Notes under the pieces: generated by a model
Told to the model about the DNA's origin: nothing
What the model saw: only the letters and a program-made list of their open reading frames with translations
Database searches by the model: none
Program-made: the position numbers and the translations under genes
Shown here: positions 24,346-35,984 of the stretch, piece after piece
How positions within the stretch are numbered: the first letter of the stretch is position 1
Layout of the letters: each line of letters opens with the position of its first letter
Assembly (NCBI RefSeq): GCF_052857255.1
Contig: NC_135497.1
Location: 182,938,204 to 183,002,203 of the forward strand
DNA from: Amblyomma americanum
Lineage: Eukaryota; Arthropoda; Arachnida; Ixodida; Ixodidae
Length of the DNA: 64,000 nucleotides
Direction: 5' to 3'

Positions 24346-24436
24346 ACCTGTGTGGTATCTGTTTTCTTTCAAGTCTGCGACTCCAACCTTCGAATCCTGG
24401 CCGCAGACCCGCTGCCCCGGCTCGTGCCACGACGCA

Positions 24437-25428
24437 TTAATAATAATAATTGGTTTTTGGGGAAAGGAATGATAATTGGTTTTTACGGGAAAGGAAATGG
24501 CGCAGTATCTGTCTCATATATCGTTGGACACCTGAACCGCGCCGTGAGGGAAGGGATAAAGGAGGGAGTGAAAGAAGAAAGGAAGAAGAATTGCCGTAGT
24601 GGAGGGCTCAGGAATAATTTAGACCACCTGGGGATCTTCAACGTGCACTGACATCGCACAGCACACGGGCGCCTTAGCGTTTTTCCTCCATAAAAACGCA
24701 GAAGGAAATGGCGCAGTATCTGTCTCATATATCGTTGGACATCTGAACCGCGCCGTAAGGGAAGGGATAAAGGAGGGAGTGAAAGAAGAAAGGAAGAAGG
24801 ACGTGCCGTAGTGGAGGGCTCCGGAATAATTTCGACCACCTGGGGATCTTTAACGTGCACTGACATCGCACAGCACACGGGCGCCTTAGCGTTTTTCCTC
24901 CTTAAAAACGCAGCCGCCGCGGTCGGATTCGAACCCGGGAACTCCGGATCAGCCTGGCGCTACTTAATAATAATTGGGTTTTTTTTGGGAAAGGAAATGG
25001 CGCAGTATTTGTCTCATATATCGTTGGACACCTGAACCGCGCCGTAAGGGAAGGGATAAAGGAGGCAGTGAAAGAAGTGGCTGCGATTTGAGGTGGTGAG
25101 ATACATGTTGGAGGAAAATGAAAATTGATTTTTGAGGAAAGGAAATGACGCAGTAACTTCCTCACCTATCTCACCAGACACCCAAGCCACTCTGTAAGAG
25201 AGGGACAGAGGAGGGAGTGAAAGAAGAAAGGAAGGAAAAGTTGCCTAGTGGAGGTGTCCAAAACGAATTCGACCACCTGGGGATCTTTAAGGTGCACTGA
25301 CATCGCACAGCACACGGCCGCCTTTTGCGTTTCGCCTCCATCCAAACACGGTCGCCGCGGTCGGGTTCGAACTCGAGCACACCGGCTCAGTAGACGAGCG
25401 CCTTAACCACTGAACCACCACGGCGGGT
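24437..25428 (-). mobile_element. Pile-up of five Ruka-like SINE pieces
   Basis: In order along the plus strand: a tail stub (24437-24466), a copy without head (24470-24702), a copy with partial head (24703-24956), a tail-side fragment (24964-25080), and a nearly complete copy (25100-25428). The last has both tRNA-like boxes on the minus strand: TCAGTGGTTAAGGCGCTC (A-box) and GAGTTCGAACCCGACC (B-box). All point the same way, suggesting insertion into A/T-rich tails of earlier copies or local duplication. Confidence 0.8.
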
Positions 25429-25599
25429 GCATGTTGGAGGACGGAGAGTTTCTACGGGGGAAGCAGTAAGAAACCCCTGTCTCGGTGACATATATCGAGC
25501 TACAGTGGTCCGCATGCACTGAAGCTGCATGTGCAGCGCTGCAAAACCTCTCCTTGGAGGCCCCTACCTCAGCGGACAACGAGGATGCCCCCTACCCCT

Positions 25600-26147
25600 G
25601 AAGACAATGACCCGCCTCACCTATACTTCCGGGGGAAAGCCGTGCGTGCACATGTGAGCCAGCTGCGGAGGAACTGCCTCCAGCAGCGACTAGTACAGTT
25701 GCACGGGCGATAACATAGGCAATGAACTCGCCGGCCAAGTCTTTGTAGCCAAGGCAGTGTCCAGCCAATGCTTGTGTGTATGTCGTGGTTGTTTTGGCTA
25801 CAGCTAGGGAAGTGGCAGCTTTTTTCTTTTTCTTGTTCGCGCTGTGTGTCTGGAAGCCAGCAGTGGCAAAGAAGCAAGCGTGCACACCAGCTGCCATATC
25901 ATCATAGAGTTCCCCGCGCAGCCACTTCAGTCTCGGTCTCCACTTGATATTCGAGCCGAAAAAACTCCTCCAGCAAGCCAAAAGCGTCTTCATGCACCCT
26001 CCTGTGCCGTTGCCCGTGTGGACCCAGCTGCCCCTCCACTGCCGTCATCTTGCAGCCTGCCTGTGCTGTGCGGAGAGCCACCTGTGCTCGCTGTTTGCAT
26101 GACAAAGCACGTGAATAAATAGTGTAATGTTGAAGCAAGGAGGGCAA
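25600..26147 (-). pseudogene. HARBI1-like transposase N-terminal fragment
   Basis: The minus strand reads HEDAFGLLEEFFRLEYQ, then after a frameshift WLRGELYDDMAAG and CFFATAGFQ. These match the early part of PIF/Harbinger transposases (an FGL..EEFFRL helix, then W...L.DD, then an F.A.GF motif). The DDE catalytic region is not visible and the remainder toward 25600 is not alignable by eye. Confidence 0.5.
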
Positions 26148-26499
26148 TGTTTGATGAAATCAAAGAGTACCACCGAACCTTTATTTAGTGCATACTGCAC
26201 CATTTCACACAGGTGGTCACATGAGCACACGCATTAGCAAAACATATTGCATGCCATAACATTGACAATAATTCCACATGTCTTGTCAAGGGCATCACAA
26301 ATTGTAATGCTGACATGATAAAAGCAGATTGCAAGACTACAAGCTCAACTGGTAATTATTACAGCTTCTGCACAGCTTGTGCAGGCAATAAGCCCAATTT
26401 TGCAGCAAGTGCACAAACGTAGTACACAAGTAGTGCAATGCTCAGTAAGCACTACATAATAGATTTTACGTGACTACAAAACCTTTAACATGTACCAAA
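26148..26499. other. No gene seen
   Basis: AT-rich filler between a Harbinger fragment and a LINE fragment. Confidence 0.3.
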
Positions 26500-27126
26500 G
26501 CGTTGATATAGATGATGTAGCCAAAATTTTGTTATTTATGCAGAAGACACGACATTACTATTTTCTGCCACTTTGCCCAATCAAGTAATTAACCAGGCAT
26601 ACAGAGCACTCATAAGTATTGAAGAATGGTCTAAATGAAACAAGTTCAATGTAAACGCTAATAAAACATAAGCCGTTCCCTTTCGTCCAGAAAATAGAAA
26701 TGTCTTCATCGATAAAGATATCTGCCATAATAATTCATAGAAATTGTAAGCTCATTTAAAATACTTGGTGTCGTCTGCACGGAACAGATGTCATGGGATG
26801 CCCAAGTGGATCATATTTTACAGAAGTTGTCATGACTCGTTAGCTTGACTAATATAAACAAACATATCTTCCCTACCAAGGTTAAAACTCTGTTACACCA
26901 CGCATTGTTCTACTCGCACATAAAATATTGTCACTTAGCCAGGGGAACGACAACCCTAAGTAACATGCATAAAATATATGGACTGCAGAAAAAATGCTAA
27001 GAAATATTTCCTGCGCTCCTGATGACCATCCACCTTTTCCGCTCTTTCAGAAACATAACATAATGGCCATATATGATATGTACGCTTAACACTTAGCTTC
27101 AGCCTATAAAAACGAAATTAAAAGAA
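26500..27126 (+). pseudogene. LINE reverse transcriptase fragment, copy 2
   Basis: Reads IYAEDTTLLFSATLPNQ (the YADD box, with Glu in place of an Asp), ISIEEWSK, a stop, then ILGVVCTEQMSWDAQVDHI and the thumb segment. It shares 26700-27126 with the copy at 2605 and breaks off at the 3' end of the hAT element. Stops and the altered catalytic box make it inactive. Confidence 0.65.
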
Positions 27127-27128
27127 TG

Positions 27129-29753
27129 TCACGGTATGTCACGGTTTGTCACGGGTATGCTTAAGTGCATTCGCAAAGCAATAGAAAGGTTCGGAAACGC
27201 ATCAATAAGCTTTCTTTCGTGCAGCAACTTCATTATTCCTAGGGGACTCGTGTCCTGGCACACAGACTTGTGCAGAAAGTTCGCAAACTGAACGATTTCA
27301 GCGGAAAATGCTGGCTCCAAATCATATTTGTAGGTCTTCACCAAGTTCTCATCCTGCTGTGCCAGAGAGGCCTCGCTCCCAACTTCTGTCAGCAATTTTA
27401 AGAATCCGAACCTTTCGCAGAGTTCAGTGTATACGCAGCCTTTCGGACTCGCAAAGCAGAGCCTAGACTGTCAAGTATAACATTGTAGGTATGTACGATA
27501 AACTTTTTTCTACCCTGTAGCGCACTATCGCTTTTTCCATCCGGGTGCTTACTCAAAACGATTCGTTAGCCCTCATCCTGATAACATTGATTGGTACTTA
27601 TTAGCGTGCGTGCTCTCTTTTCGAAGGTATCAAAGAGAGGTCACAAAGAATTAACAAAGCCTTCTAGAGAGCTCAGCAGGTCTACAGAGGTTGAAATGTC
27701 TAGGCCTGGTTTCTGAAGTGCTGCGCTCGTTTTGTCAAAGCGCTCCAAGATTTCACTCCAGAAAATCGCCATGAATGCAGTCTCTAGTTTTGTCGTTTTC
27801 TTGAAGAGAGAGTGCGCTTCGTTCCTAGTGTCACCGTTTTCTTCCTCGTTCTTTGATATAGCTTCAAGGCAACACAAGACTGCATTGAAATTTTTCAGAA
27901 TGGCCTTACATGATTCAGCGTGTCTTGACCACTTGGTCTCAGAGAGACTTTTCAAAACAAGCTGCTGGCCAGTTCCGCCCATGCTGTTCAAAATATACCT
28001 CCATCGCTTAGGTGAGGCAGCAAAGAACACATACAGTCTCTGAATTACAGTGAAAAATTTGACTGCCTCAAGGCAACTGTCAACGCTACACGCGCCAAGT
28101 TCAGTGAATGACCAGCACACAGGACGTAGACTGCCAATTCGTTCAGGTGTTTGATTTGAGCTTGCAGTTCTTTGTATTTTCCTGACATATTACTCGCATT
28201 ATCATAAGCTTGGCCCCTACAATCATCAATTGAGATGCCATTGGTCGTCAAGAGGGACATCGCGGTATCGAAAAGATACAAGCCGGTACGCGATTCGATT
28301 GAAACAAATCCAAGAAAGCGTTCGTACACTTTCCCATCTAAATAGTATCGCAAAACAACTGACAGCTGACCAAAGTGAGTAAGGTCTGGAGTTGAATCAA
28401 CAAATAAAGAGAAGTATTTTGCGCGTTTCACTTCGTCAACGAGACGTTTCATGACAGCCTTTGTCATATGCTCGATAAATTCATCACGAATGGTTTTTGA
28501 CAGATACAATGGGCGACCTTTTCCTTTGTTCTCGTAGCGTTTGATGTGCTCCTCTAGAAAGGGACCAAACTTGGCAATGGCCTCATGCACTGCCATATAA
28601 TTGCCATTTCTCGGTGAACCAAAAATCTCCTCACTGCCCCTAAACGCTAGGCGCTCAGCTAGAAGCTTAACTACAACAACTACGCGCTTCAACACCTCTG
28701 TTCAGTGAGTGGTCTCTGTGACAAGTTGCTTAACTATCTCCTTGTCAATTGTGCTGCTCGAGTTAGAGCGGGCGAGCCATGCTGCCACGCAGCTCCGATG
28801 CTCGACGCTATTTTCATGTGCGCAAACCTTTTCTTCTGCTCTTTTCCAATAAAAAAAGCCGGGAGTGGTGAAAGCACTGGGGTTCCTTGAAATCGAAAAT
28901 AGTTTGCACATGAAACAGTAAAGGGAACCTTTGGACTCCGAGTACATTAACCAGTGTCGCTCGTACGCCTCCCCTTTTACAGCCTTTCGCGCGAAAAGAT
29001 GAGGTGGCATATAGCGTTTCTGAGTTTTGTATTGCCTTTCGGAAGACGGGAAATTTTCCGCCCGATTTTGAAAATACAATGGCCCTTTCTCAAGGCATAC
29101 ACTCCGAAAGCTGTCAGTAATAGCGTCCGGCCACTTAGCAGGATCACTTCGGAGAATCTCGCAACGTACCTCTTGCTGCGGGGGTGTCTGTACTTCTCTG
29201 TTGCCGCAACGAGAAGCCGTCTCATTCGTCCTCTCAAGGCGCACTTTGTGGGTGGGAACATGATTATTTGAAGCCAAACTAACAGGAAACAAGTGAGTCG
29301 GTTCTTGGAGTGTTGTTTCGTGGCGCTCGTCAGAAGAAGGAGGCTCATCGGGGAGGTTTGGCACCTGTTGATCAGCAGTAGTAGAAATCGGGCGTGGCGG
29401 ACCGGACACCTGGAGCTCTGTGGCAGGGGCCCGGCCGAGTAGCATAGACGCTGTTGACTCAGGAACAGGACAGGGCTCGGTTAGCGTCGGTTGCTCAGAA
29501 ATATGAACTACCGAGGTTGGCACCGTTTTCACAGGATCCAGACAACCAAGATGAGTCAAACCTTGCTTCTTGCCAGGCAACCGTGGTGATGGAGTTGGCA
29601 AGAACTCCACAGAAGTAAAGTCGGTACTGTTGGGAGTTTGACACGGACATTCAGTAGGAACTTTGTCATCTTTGGTAGCTTCTTTTCACGCTCTTCTCTT
29701 TCTAACTTCGCCTTTCGTTTAGACGCACCACTTTGACGCTCCCGACCGAGCAT
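27129..29753 (-). pseudogene. hAT-superfamily transposase of ZMYM/DUF4371 type, nearly full length but broken
   Basis: The N-terminus is MLGRERQSGASKRKAKLERE, the basic start common in this group. Next come a proline-rich linker and a TTF-type zinc finger (HWLMYSESKGSLYCFMCKLF, then HENSVEHR). The catalytic RNase H-like core follows: YFSLFVDSTPDLTHFGQ near 28400, and CRGQAYDNASNMSGKY near 28210, then CAGHSLNLA. The hAT dimerisation end is FPNLSIALRMHLSIPVTNRD near 27150. Defects: frameshift near 29620, an in-frame TGA at 28702-28704 where TGG would fit, a frameshift near 28080, and at least one more between 27640 and 27395. The 3' end abuts the LINE fragment at 27126. Terminal repeats are not evident. 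Confidence 0.8.
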
Positions 29754-30847
29754 TTTGGCACGAATGGATGCTAATTGTTCACCGCACCGGGCACTTCGTC
29801 CGTCCGACGCGACCGCAGGTGTCCAACGGTGGCCGTCCCGATGACTGGCGCACGCTGCCTGGATGGCCCGTGGCTGGCCGAGAGTGGTGCATCCCCCGGG
29901 AGCTCTTCAGCGGGCGGGCTTATGCAAGCTTAGCCGGCGGCTCGGGGCTGAATCGACCCGCGATCAACTTCCTTTCATAGACGCGCGCCGCGTCTGTCTG
30001 TTACTAGCGCCAAAGCAGGCGTTCACGTAAGCATAAAGTTCCTTGTACAAATTTCCTCCTTCTCCGTACAAACTCACTCCTTCTCCCGTTCCGGTCTCGT
30101 CTTCCTATTGGCTAGGAGCAATAGTCTGTTCTGGGAGGTTCTCGATTTTTCTTTCGTCCCGTCGACGCCGAGGGCGAGAACGAAGGGGAGAGTGCGACTC
30201 CTAGCGCGGGCGAAGTTACGCGCCCTCCGTCGCCTCTGAGTCATCTTTTTCTACTTCCTTCTGGAAAGTTCGGCAGCCAGTCTGACCTACTTTTTCCGTC
30301 GAGCGCGCGCGAGGGTGCGCAGCCACTAGGCAGGAATGGGCCCTGGGGACAGGCCTCTGTGTCCAGCTCTACAACTTCCCCCTTCACTCTTCTACAACCC
30401 TAGCCCGAACAGTGAACATTCCATGCCCCACGGCACGCGAACAAAAACACGTGTGACGTCTTCTTTCCTTTCCTGCCTGGACTCTGCCATCAGACTCATC
30501 ATCATCTGCTATCGGACTCATCTTCCCCGTCCCCCCAAATTACCATCACGGTAAAGAAAAGTCGAATGGGAGGCATTGTTGGGTACTGCAACACATCCTT
30601 TCTATGAGAAGGACAGCGGCGGAACTATTTGAGAGGTGAAGGGTGGCGTGGTGGTGACGAGGGGCAAGGGAGATTTGGGTCCTCATCCCACATTGCATGT
30701 TTTAGGTGTTTCCCCCTCCTCTCCAGACAGCACTGGACAGACGGACTGACAGGAAACCACGAAAAATCTTCCAAGCAAACTCACCTCGCTTCGTAAGAAA
30801 GACGGCCCCGCCGTGGTGGCGGGGGATTCCTGTTTTTGCAGCTCGAC
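29754..30847. other. No gene supported; CpG-rich leader-like DNA upstream of the hAT element
   Basis: Frames at 29768-29980 and 30336-30554 have no known domain. The CpG-rich stretch 29800-30340 could include the hAT element's promoter side. Confidence 0.3.
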
Positions 30848-30984
30848 AAGCTCTCCCCAAATGATCAGGCTAAACGCGTGCTGTTACATTAGGCGGGGGG
30901 GGGGGGGGGGCGTCTGCTCGTTCTGGTTTTCTCGCTACATACAAGTCGTTCAAAGTTACGTTGCCAATGGTTCCACATACTAAA
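30848..30984 (+). repeat. Dispersed repeat R, left part, ending at a Harbinger terminus
   Basis: CAAATGATCAGGCTAAACGC through GGTTCCACATACTAAACAG matches 58148-58280 closely. A run of 16 G (30895-30910) replaces the GGGAGGCCCCG seen in the other copy. The match stops where GGGGCCAAATTACG begins. Confidence 0.65.
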
Positions 30985-31330
30985 CAGGGGCCAAATTACG
31001 CAACTGTGACAAATTCTGTCAAAAGTTATTGACGGTGACGTCAAAATGACGAAACGATGAGACGTCACCACGTGACGCAACGAGGAATCAGCCAATTACA
31101 GCAGGGCGGCGCCCCGAGAGCATTCGAGGGGCCGTCTGCTAAATTTTTTGTAAAAAGAAATAAGAAACAAGCAACGATGAAAATAACTAATATTTTATTT
31201 TGCCCAAACATTGTGTTTAAAGTTCGAAAATAAGAAGGAAAACAAAAAGCGTTCGAAGTTGTGCTGCTAAATTGGCTGGTGGGTAACTTCCAGTGCCGCG
31301 GGGGTGTGCTGACGGCAGGAAAAATGCCGC
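30985..31330 (+). mobile_element. Non-autonomous Harbinger-type element
   Basis: Starts GGGGCCAAATTACGCAAC, the same end as the reverse terminus at 41700-41724, followed by GACGTCA-rich DNA and, near 31185, an AATATTTTATTTTGC block that resembles the reverse complement of the 9.7-kb element. No coding region. The right end is not defined. Confidence 0.4.
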
Positions 31331-31636
31331 TTTGCACGAAATCAGCTGTTTCACGCCGTGTTATTGTTTTTTGCGCGGCGTCTGGAATCGAGCTACTGTG
31401 CGGTTGACCTAAGTGCGCAGAAAAATTTCAACGAATGCAGTGAAGGCTACGTGACTACGAGCAACTTGCAAGGAGCGCACGAAACGAAATCGACGAAGAC
31501 AACTTGTTGAAGTCTGTGTTCGGCTCTTTCGATCGATGACAAAAATTCCAAAAGGTGAGGTGTTGCAGTATGTGACGAGTGGTTGTTTGTTTATTTCCCC
31601 TTGGGAAACATATTGCAGCATGGTTATTTCAAGTTT
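31331..31636. other. No gene seen
   Basis: Short frames without recognisable content between the Harbinger-type DNA and the SINE head. Confidence 0.3.
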
Positions 31637-31750
31637 TAAACTGGCCATTGAAACGACCCATTGTATCACCGCTGGTTACCCGGTGGCACTGGGGATCGAA
31701 CTCCGCACCTCCCGCTTGCGAGGCAGATGCTCGGACCACTAGGCCACTCC
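31637..31750 (-). mobile_element. Second SINE family, tRNA-like head
   Basis: The minus strand reads GTGGCCTAGTGGTCCGAGCA (A-box region), CTGCCTCGCAAGCGGGAGG (anticodon-arm like) and GAGTTCGATCCCCAGTGCC (B-box), then AGCGGTGATACAATGGGTCG. The same head is at 56357-56617. The SINE body is lost here. Confidence 0.7.
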
Positions 31751-33548
31751 TGTATGTTATATGCATTTTATAAAGCCATTCACTTCCAAAGTACCATTTC
31801 ATCTTTATAGAAAAACCACAGTTCGCCTAGCTAGACAAACCTGCTGCATACAAGCCAGCAGAAGGGTTGCACGTACATGCTTCGTTAGGAAAACATAAAA
31901 ATCAAGCAGAGCCTGCCCTTCATGGTACATTATACCCTGATTTTGAGCAATGATCAAGATGGGCAGATGGTCATTTCATTGAACACTTGCATGATACATT
32001 CGTAGAATCGAAAAGACAAGTATTATTGCAAAATCTTCAAGCAGTGTTTATTCTCAGAGAAAACATATGAAAAAAGTGTTGGATTAGTTATGGTGCACCT
32101 TGTATGGGGAAAGGGGCTCCCACTTTGTGAAAGGCTTAATTTTGGAATAACGACAGCGTTTAGACTAGTTGGGTTACCATGATTAGATAGTGGATGTGCT
32201 CAAAAAGACACTGGAAGTAAGCGCACTGTGTGGAAATCTCTTTCTGTATCCTTATTTTTTTAGCCCTTTCACGATCTAAACTTAATTTTGCAAGAGAGCA
32301 AGGAAAACGGATATTTAAATTCTGATAATTAAGGATAAGAGATCATGTTTCATTGTGTTGCTTAAAGTGTACATTGTATCGCTATTGCTGTATTGCAGCA
32401 CTTCCGTCGTGACATTGCATTGCAGCCTCTTGACTTTTGTTTATATAATAGGCAGTCCTCTTTTTCATTCGATTGCAACACTTTAGGAGTTACTACAGAG
32501 TTGTGTGGTAGCGAATTCTCAGATTAACGGTTTGCATTATTACGCCATCATAACTTGCTAAGTGTTTCACTGCAGTCTTGTTACTAGAACAGCCTCTTGA
32601 AAGTATTCAGCCTGGTGGTCATTGAGGGTTACTGTTCACAGATCAAAATGCCGGATCAGCTGTATACTCTTTACAGCTACCAGAACTATGGTACATTTCA
32701 TGACATGCTGGCTGACGAGTGCTGGAGCACCAGACTGGGGATTTGAATATAACAATTTTCAAATGTGTGCTCGGTATCACGCTGTTTTGATCCAGTTGTG
32801 GAGAGGTTTTCTTTTCATATTTGTTCTGTCAAACATTCAAATTTTGGGCAATATGTTGTTGCCTTTATCTTGTGTTCGCTTTGTTGTTGAGGTTTAGTTT
32901 TTGTGGCACAAGCACTCCACTCTATTACTTTTCAGTATAATTTAAAATTTGTAGGGCACGCCATGAAGAATAAAACTTCTACTTGAATAATCTGCATGCG
33001 TTTATGTTCTTCATTGTTGATATAGAAACTAAGTTGAGACAGCTTGTATTTTAGCTCTGGCTAGAATTTTTAGGAGAGCCTCAGTAACATAATCACATGA
33101 CCAACACAAACTCGGTATTATTGTTTGTGCAATAAAAAACAGTTAAAATATTTATTAACAGCTGTCAGTGTAGGACTGGCCTGAAATGTTTTGTGCTCTA
33201 TGTAGCTCTTCTCTGAGGCAGGATTAATTCATCTGCACCTGCAGCCTGATACCGCCAAGATACCAATTCTTGAGTGAACTTATGATATTTTTTCACTGAG
33301 CAAACTTGCATCATCTTGAAGCATGGAACTTGAGCTGATTCTTAACAGCTCTAGTGTAGCGAATTTCATTATCCTCATCGCTTAGTTTACATTCACCTCA
33401 GGACAATGGCCTTTTCCAGTTTAATTATAGGTGTCTTGCACCAGCTGCATGCCACACTATCAGAAATCTCCTAATCTTATCTAGTGAGCATATAATCAGC
33501 TATCTCCTGCTATACTTTCCTTCCGGTGAAATTCATTTTGTTGCGAAC
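31751..33548. other. No gene seen, AT-rich
   Basis: No long frame, repeat or RNA gene can be supported. Confidence 0.3.
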
Positions 33549-33695
33549 AATGCACAAGCTGTTTCCTGGCGTGGTGCTCAGATTATCTGGAATGAAATGC
33601 TTGGGAAATGGGTCTCTGATCACCTTGAGTAGACGAAATTAACTTGTGCTAAGGCACTCTTTGGCCACAGATGCCCTTGTGCCATTAAAATCCAT
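33549..33695 (+). mobile_element. Second SINE family, 3' part
   Basis: GGTGCTCAGATTATCTGG, GAAATGCTTGGGAAATGGGT, CACCTTGAG and TTTGGCCACAGATGCCC match the body of 56357-56617 and the fragment at 57949-58107. Head missing. Confidence 0.7.
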
Positions 33696-33699
33696 CAAA

Positions 33700-33835
33700 T
33701 TCATTCTGTTGCCCTAAGATACCATTGGTGATTCATTCTCTGCATTGTATGCCCTGGCCAGATCCATTTTCTTCTTTTAATTTCTGCCAGAATATTAACA
33801 ACTTCCTTGTTCATCCCTGTTTTGGTTTCACTCGG
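33700..33835 (-). pseudogene. LINE ORF C-terminal scrap
   Basis: The minus strand reads NILAEIKRRKWIWPGHTMQR, then a NHQW segment, the W.W.GH..R pattern found at the end of several LINE polyproteins (RTE-type or similar). Only about 40 codons remain. Confidence 0.45.
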
Positions 33836-34596
33836 TCAGTTATTCTATTAATAATTATAATCACTTTATTGAAAACATAATTTGGGCTAAATGGCATCAA
33901 GTTTGCCACTGTGCACAATGATATATATGGTTGGTCTTGTATGTCTTTACTTGTGTGGTAATGTTTATTTTGTGCTCACTGTCTAAACAACCTTATTTGC
34001 CTATCATATCCTAAGCCCTTCTATACCTATCTTCCTTCCCCCTGGCTCTTTCTCTTTTCAGTCATTCCTCCTCTTTCCTTTACACCGGCCATTGGTCACA
34101 AGGCTGCTGTGGGAACGACAGTCAGCGCTGGACCCTTTTTTGTTCATGGAACCTGCACTGCTACTATTAACACTAATAGTACGTTATCAGTATTTTTGTG
34201 ATACTGCATTTATTGTTATTTATGAAGTAGTTGGCTAAGGCAATGGTAGCAGTGTTGGATATTACAATATATCATGCATATATCTCGCTTGCAATATATC
34301 AGTGTGTTCACTATTACACTACCCTCTATTTCTTTCAGTTGTTATTTGGCTATAACTATATTGTGCTTCTTTCCTAGCTTAGTGCACTCAGACTAAAACT
34401 TTGCTCTTTGTGTCGCAGGTAGAATCTACAATGATTGCTGCTCTGTGTCTTGTAAGCAGGAGGCAGTGTTCAATGGAGCCATGAACTTTCCTTGGAATTG
34501 AAAAGCCTTTGCCATATTATGCGCTGAACCACGAGTGTGAAGAGGAAAATGTCATGCCTTGGATTTCTGCAGAGGTGAGCCATTGCGGTGAATCCA
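33836..34596. other. No gene seen
   Basis: AT-rich DNA with TATATC/GATATA-type words near 34255-34310. Nothing assignable. Confidence 0.3.
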
Positions 34597-35895
34597 CCAG
34601 CGCGAAAGACAGGGATGAGAAAGGAGACAAGACAGGTGCTGACTCTCGACTAAAGTTTATTGGCGTGAACAGGGAATATATAAAAAGCCAAGCAATACCA
34701 TAAACCGCGCAGTTACAGATAAGCATACAGGACAACATGAGTCAAAAATCGCCCTCAACATTTGCCTGATCGAGATAGTCCAACTCATTGCGTGTTAACA
34801 CGATAGACAAAACACTCACACATTCCTCACGGAGTCATAAGATGTGTCTAGCCTCGATAATCTCCCATTTAATCTCTGAATTTACTGCCAAAATGCGTGT
34901 TGCCAAAAGGAAAGGGTAGCAGACTTCACATCCCGTGCAGTGTACAGCAGAGTTACCCCAACCACCTAGCCAAGCCCCTACCCGTTACTTCAACCACCTA
35001 ACCTAGCCAAGCCCCTACCCTCTTGTGTTCCCGTAGTCTTACATTCATACACCTTCCAGTTGCACCTACGTAAACCAGACCACAAGATAATAATATCTGA
35101 TACCACATTCATTTTACAAGGTACATATACATTTCACTCTACATGTGTACTTTTCTCTAGCCACAGTCACAGAATTATTCTTAAAATTTTACATACTTTA
35201 GACAGCTTAATAGGGGCCGAGAAAGCCACTTTACATCATACCTTCTGGCCACATTTTTCAAATTGTGCGACAATCTATGTACATACGGTAACACAACTGG
35301 TCTTTCGGCATCTCGCTGGCTGGCCCCAGCCTGATTGTGGCAGTCACCGCAAAACTGTCTCAGCTTCTTTACCAATTTATCATATGCTCTTGCAGTAGCA
35401 AGGTTGGGAAATCCTGCGTTCGTTAACCTTAAAATCTGCTCTTGGAAACTAGTCGCCATGCTGTGAAAGCATAATTTCATCAATTCTGAGCCCGCGCTAG
35501 AAAGTGCAATGCTATCTTTCACTAGCTTGGAATGGTCGACATGTAGCCAGGTAGCAGCTTAACACTCGCCAGCACACATGAAATGTGCAGAACATCAAGG
35601 TACGGTCTGGAAACCACACCTCTTTTTCTTGGGACATTTGCTCCAAGGTAAACCTGAAATAAAGGTCTTGCTCCTTAAACAACTTGATAAGATGTACAGG
35701 TCCCGAACTATCACAACCTTTATAAAAGACCAGGAAATCATCGACATAGCAAAAGATCTTCCCCCAGCCCATGCACATTCTGGACAATTATTCTATCCAC
35801 CCTACTCAAGAAAATATCGCTTAGCACAAGGACAACCTTCGAACCGCTACATATTCGAGACTTTAGAACATATACCGCACTGCGCTACTCTACAA
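34597..35895 (-). pseudogene. Penelope-like retroelement, minus copy (RT motif C to GIY-YIG end)
   Basis: The minus strand reads a Penelope-type RT end, then IFCYVDDFLVFYKGCDS (intact YVDD, about 35738-35750), FKEQDLYFRFTLEQMSQEKE, the connecting region (KKLRQFCGDCHNQAG), and a GIY-YIG endonuclease (VYVGATGRCMNVRLREHKR near 35030-35090). The 3' region to 34597 is the reverse complement of the end of the plus copy at 37560-37893. Several frameshifts and a minisatellite at 34963-35028 break it. Penelope elements pair RT with GIY-YIG, which makes the assignment firm. Confidence 0.8.
34963..35028. repeat. Two-unit minisatellite inside the minus Penelope copy
   Basis: CAACCACCTAGCCAAGCCCC and a second CAACCACCTAA-CCTAGCCAAGCCCC unit lie about 35 bases apart in the GIY-YIG part. 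Confidence 0.7.
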
Positions 35896-35984
35896 ACATG
35901 CTCTTCAAATAAATGCTATTCAATAACATACTCTTCAGATAAATTTCAGAAAAGGATTCATGCAAAATTATCTCTGGTTATTTG

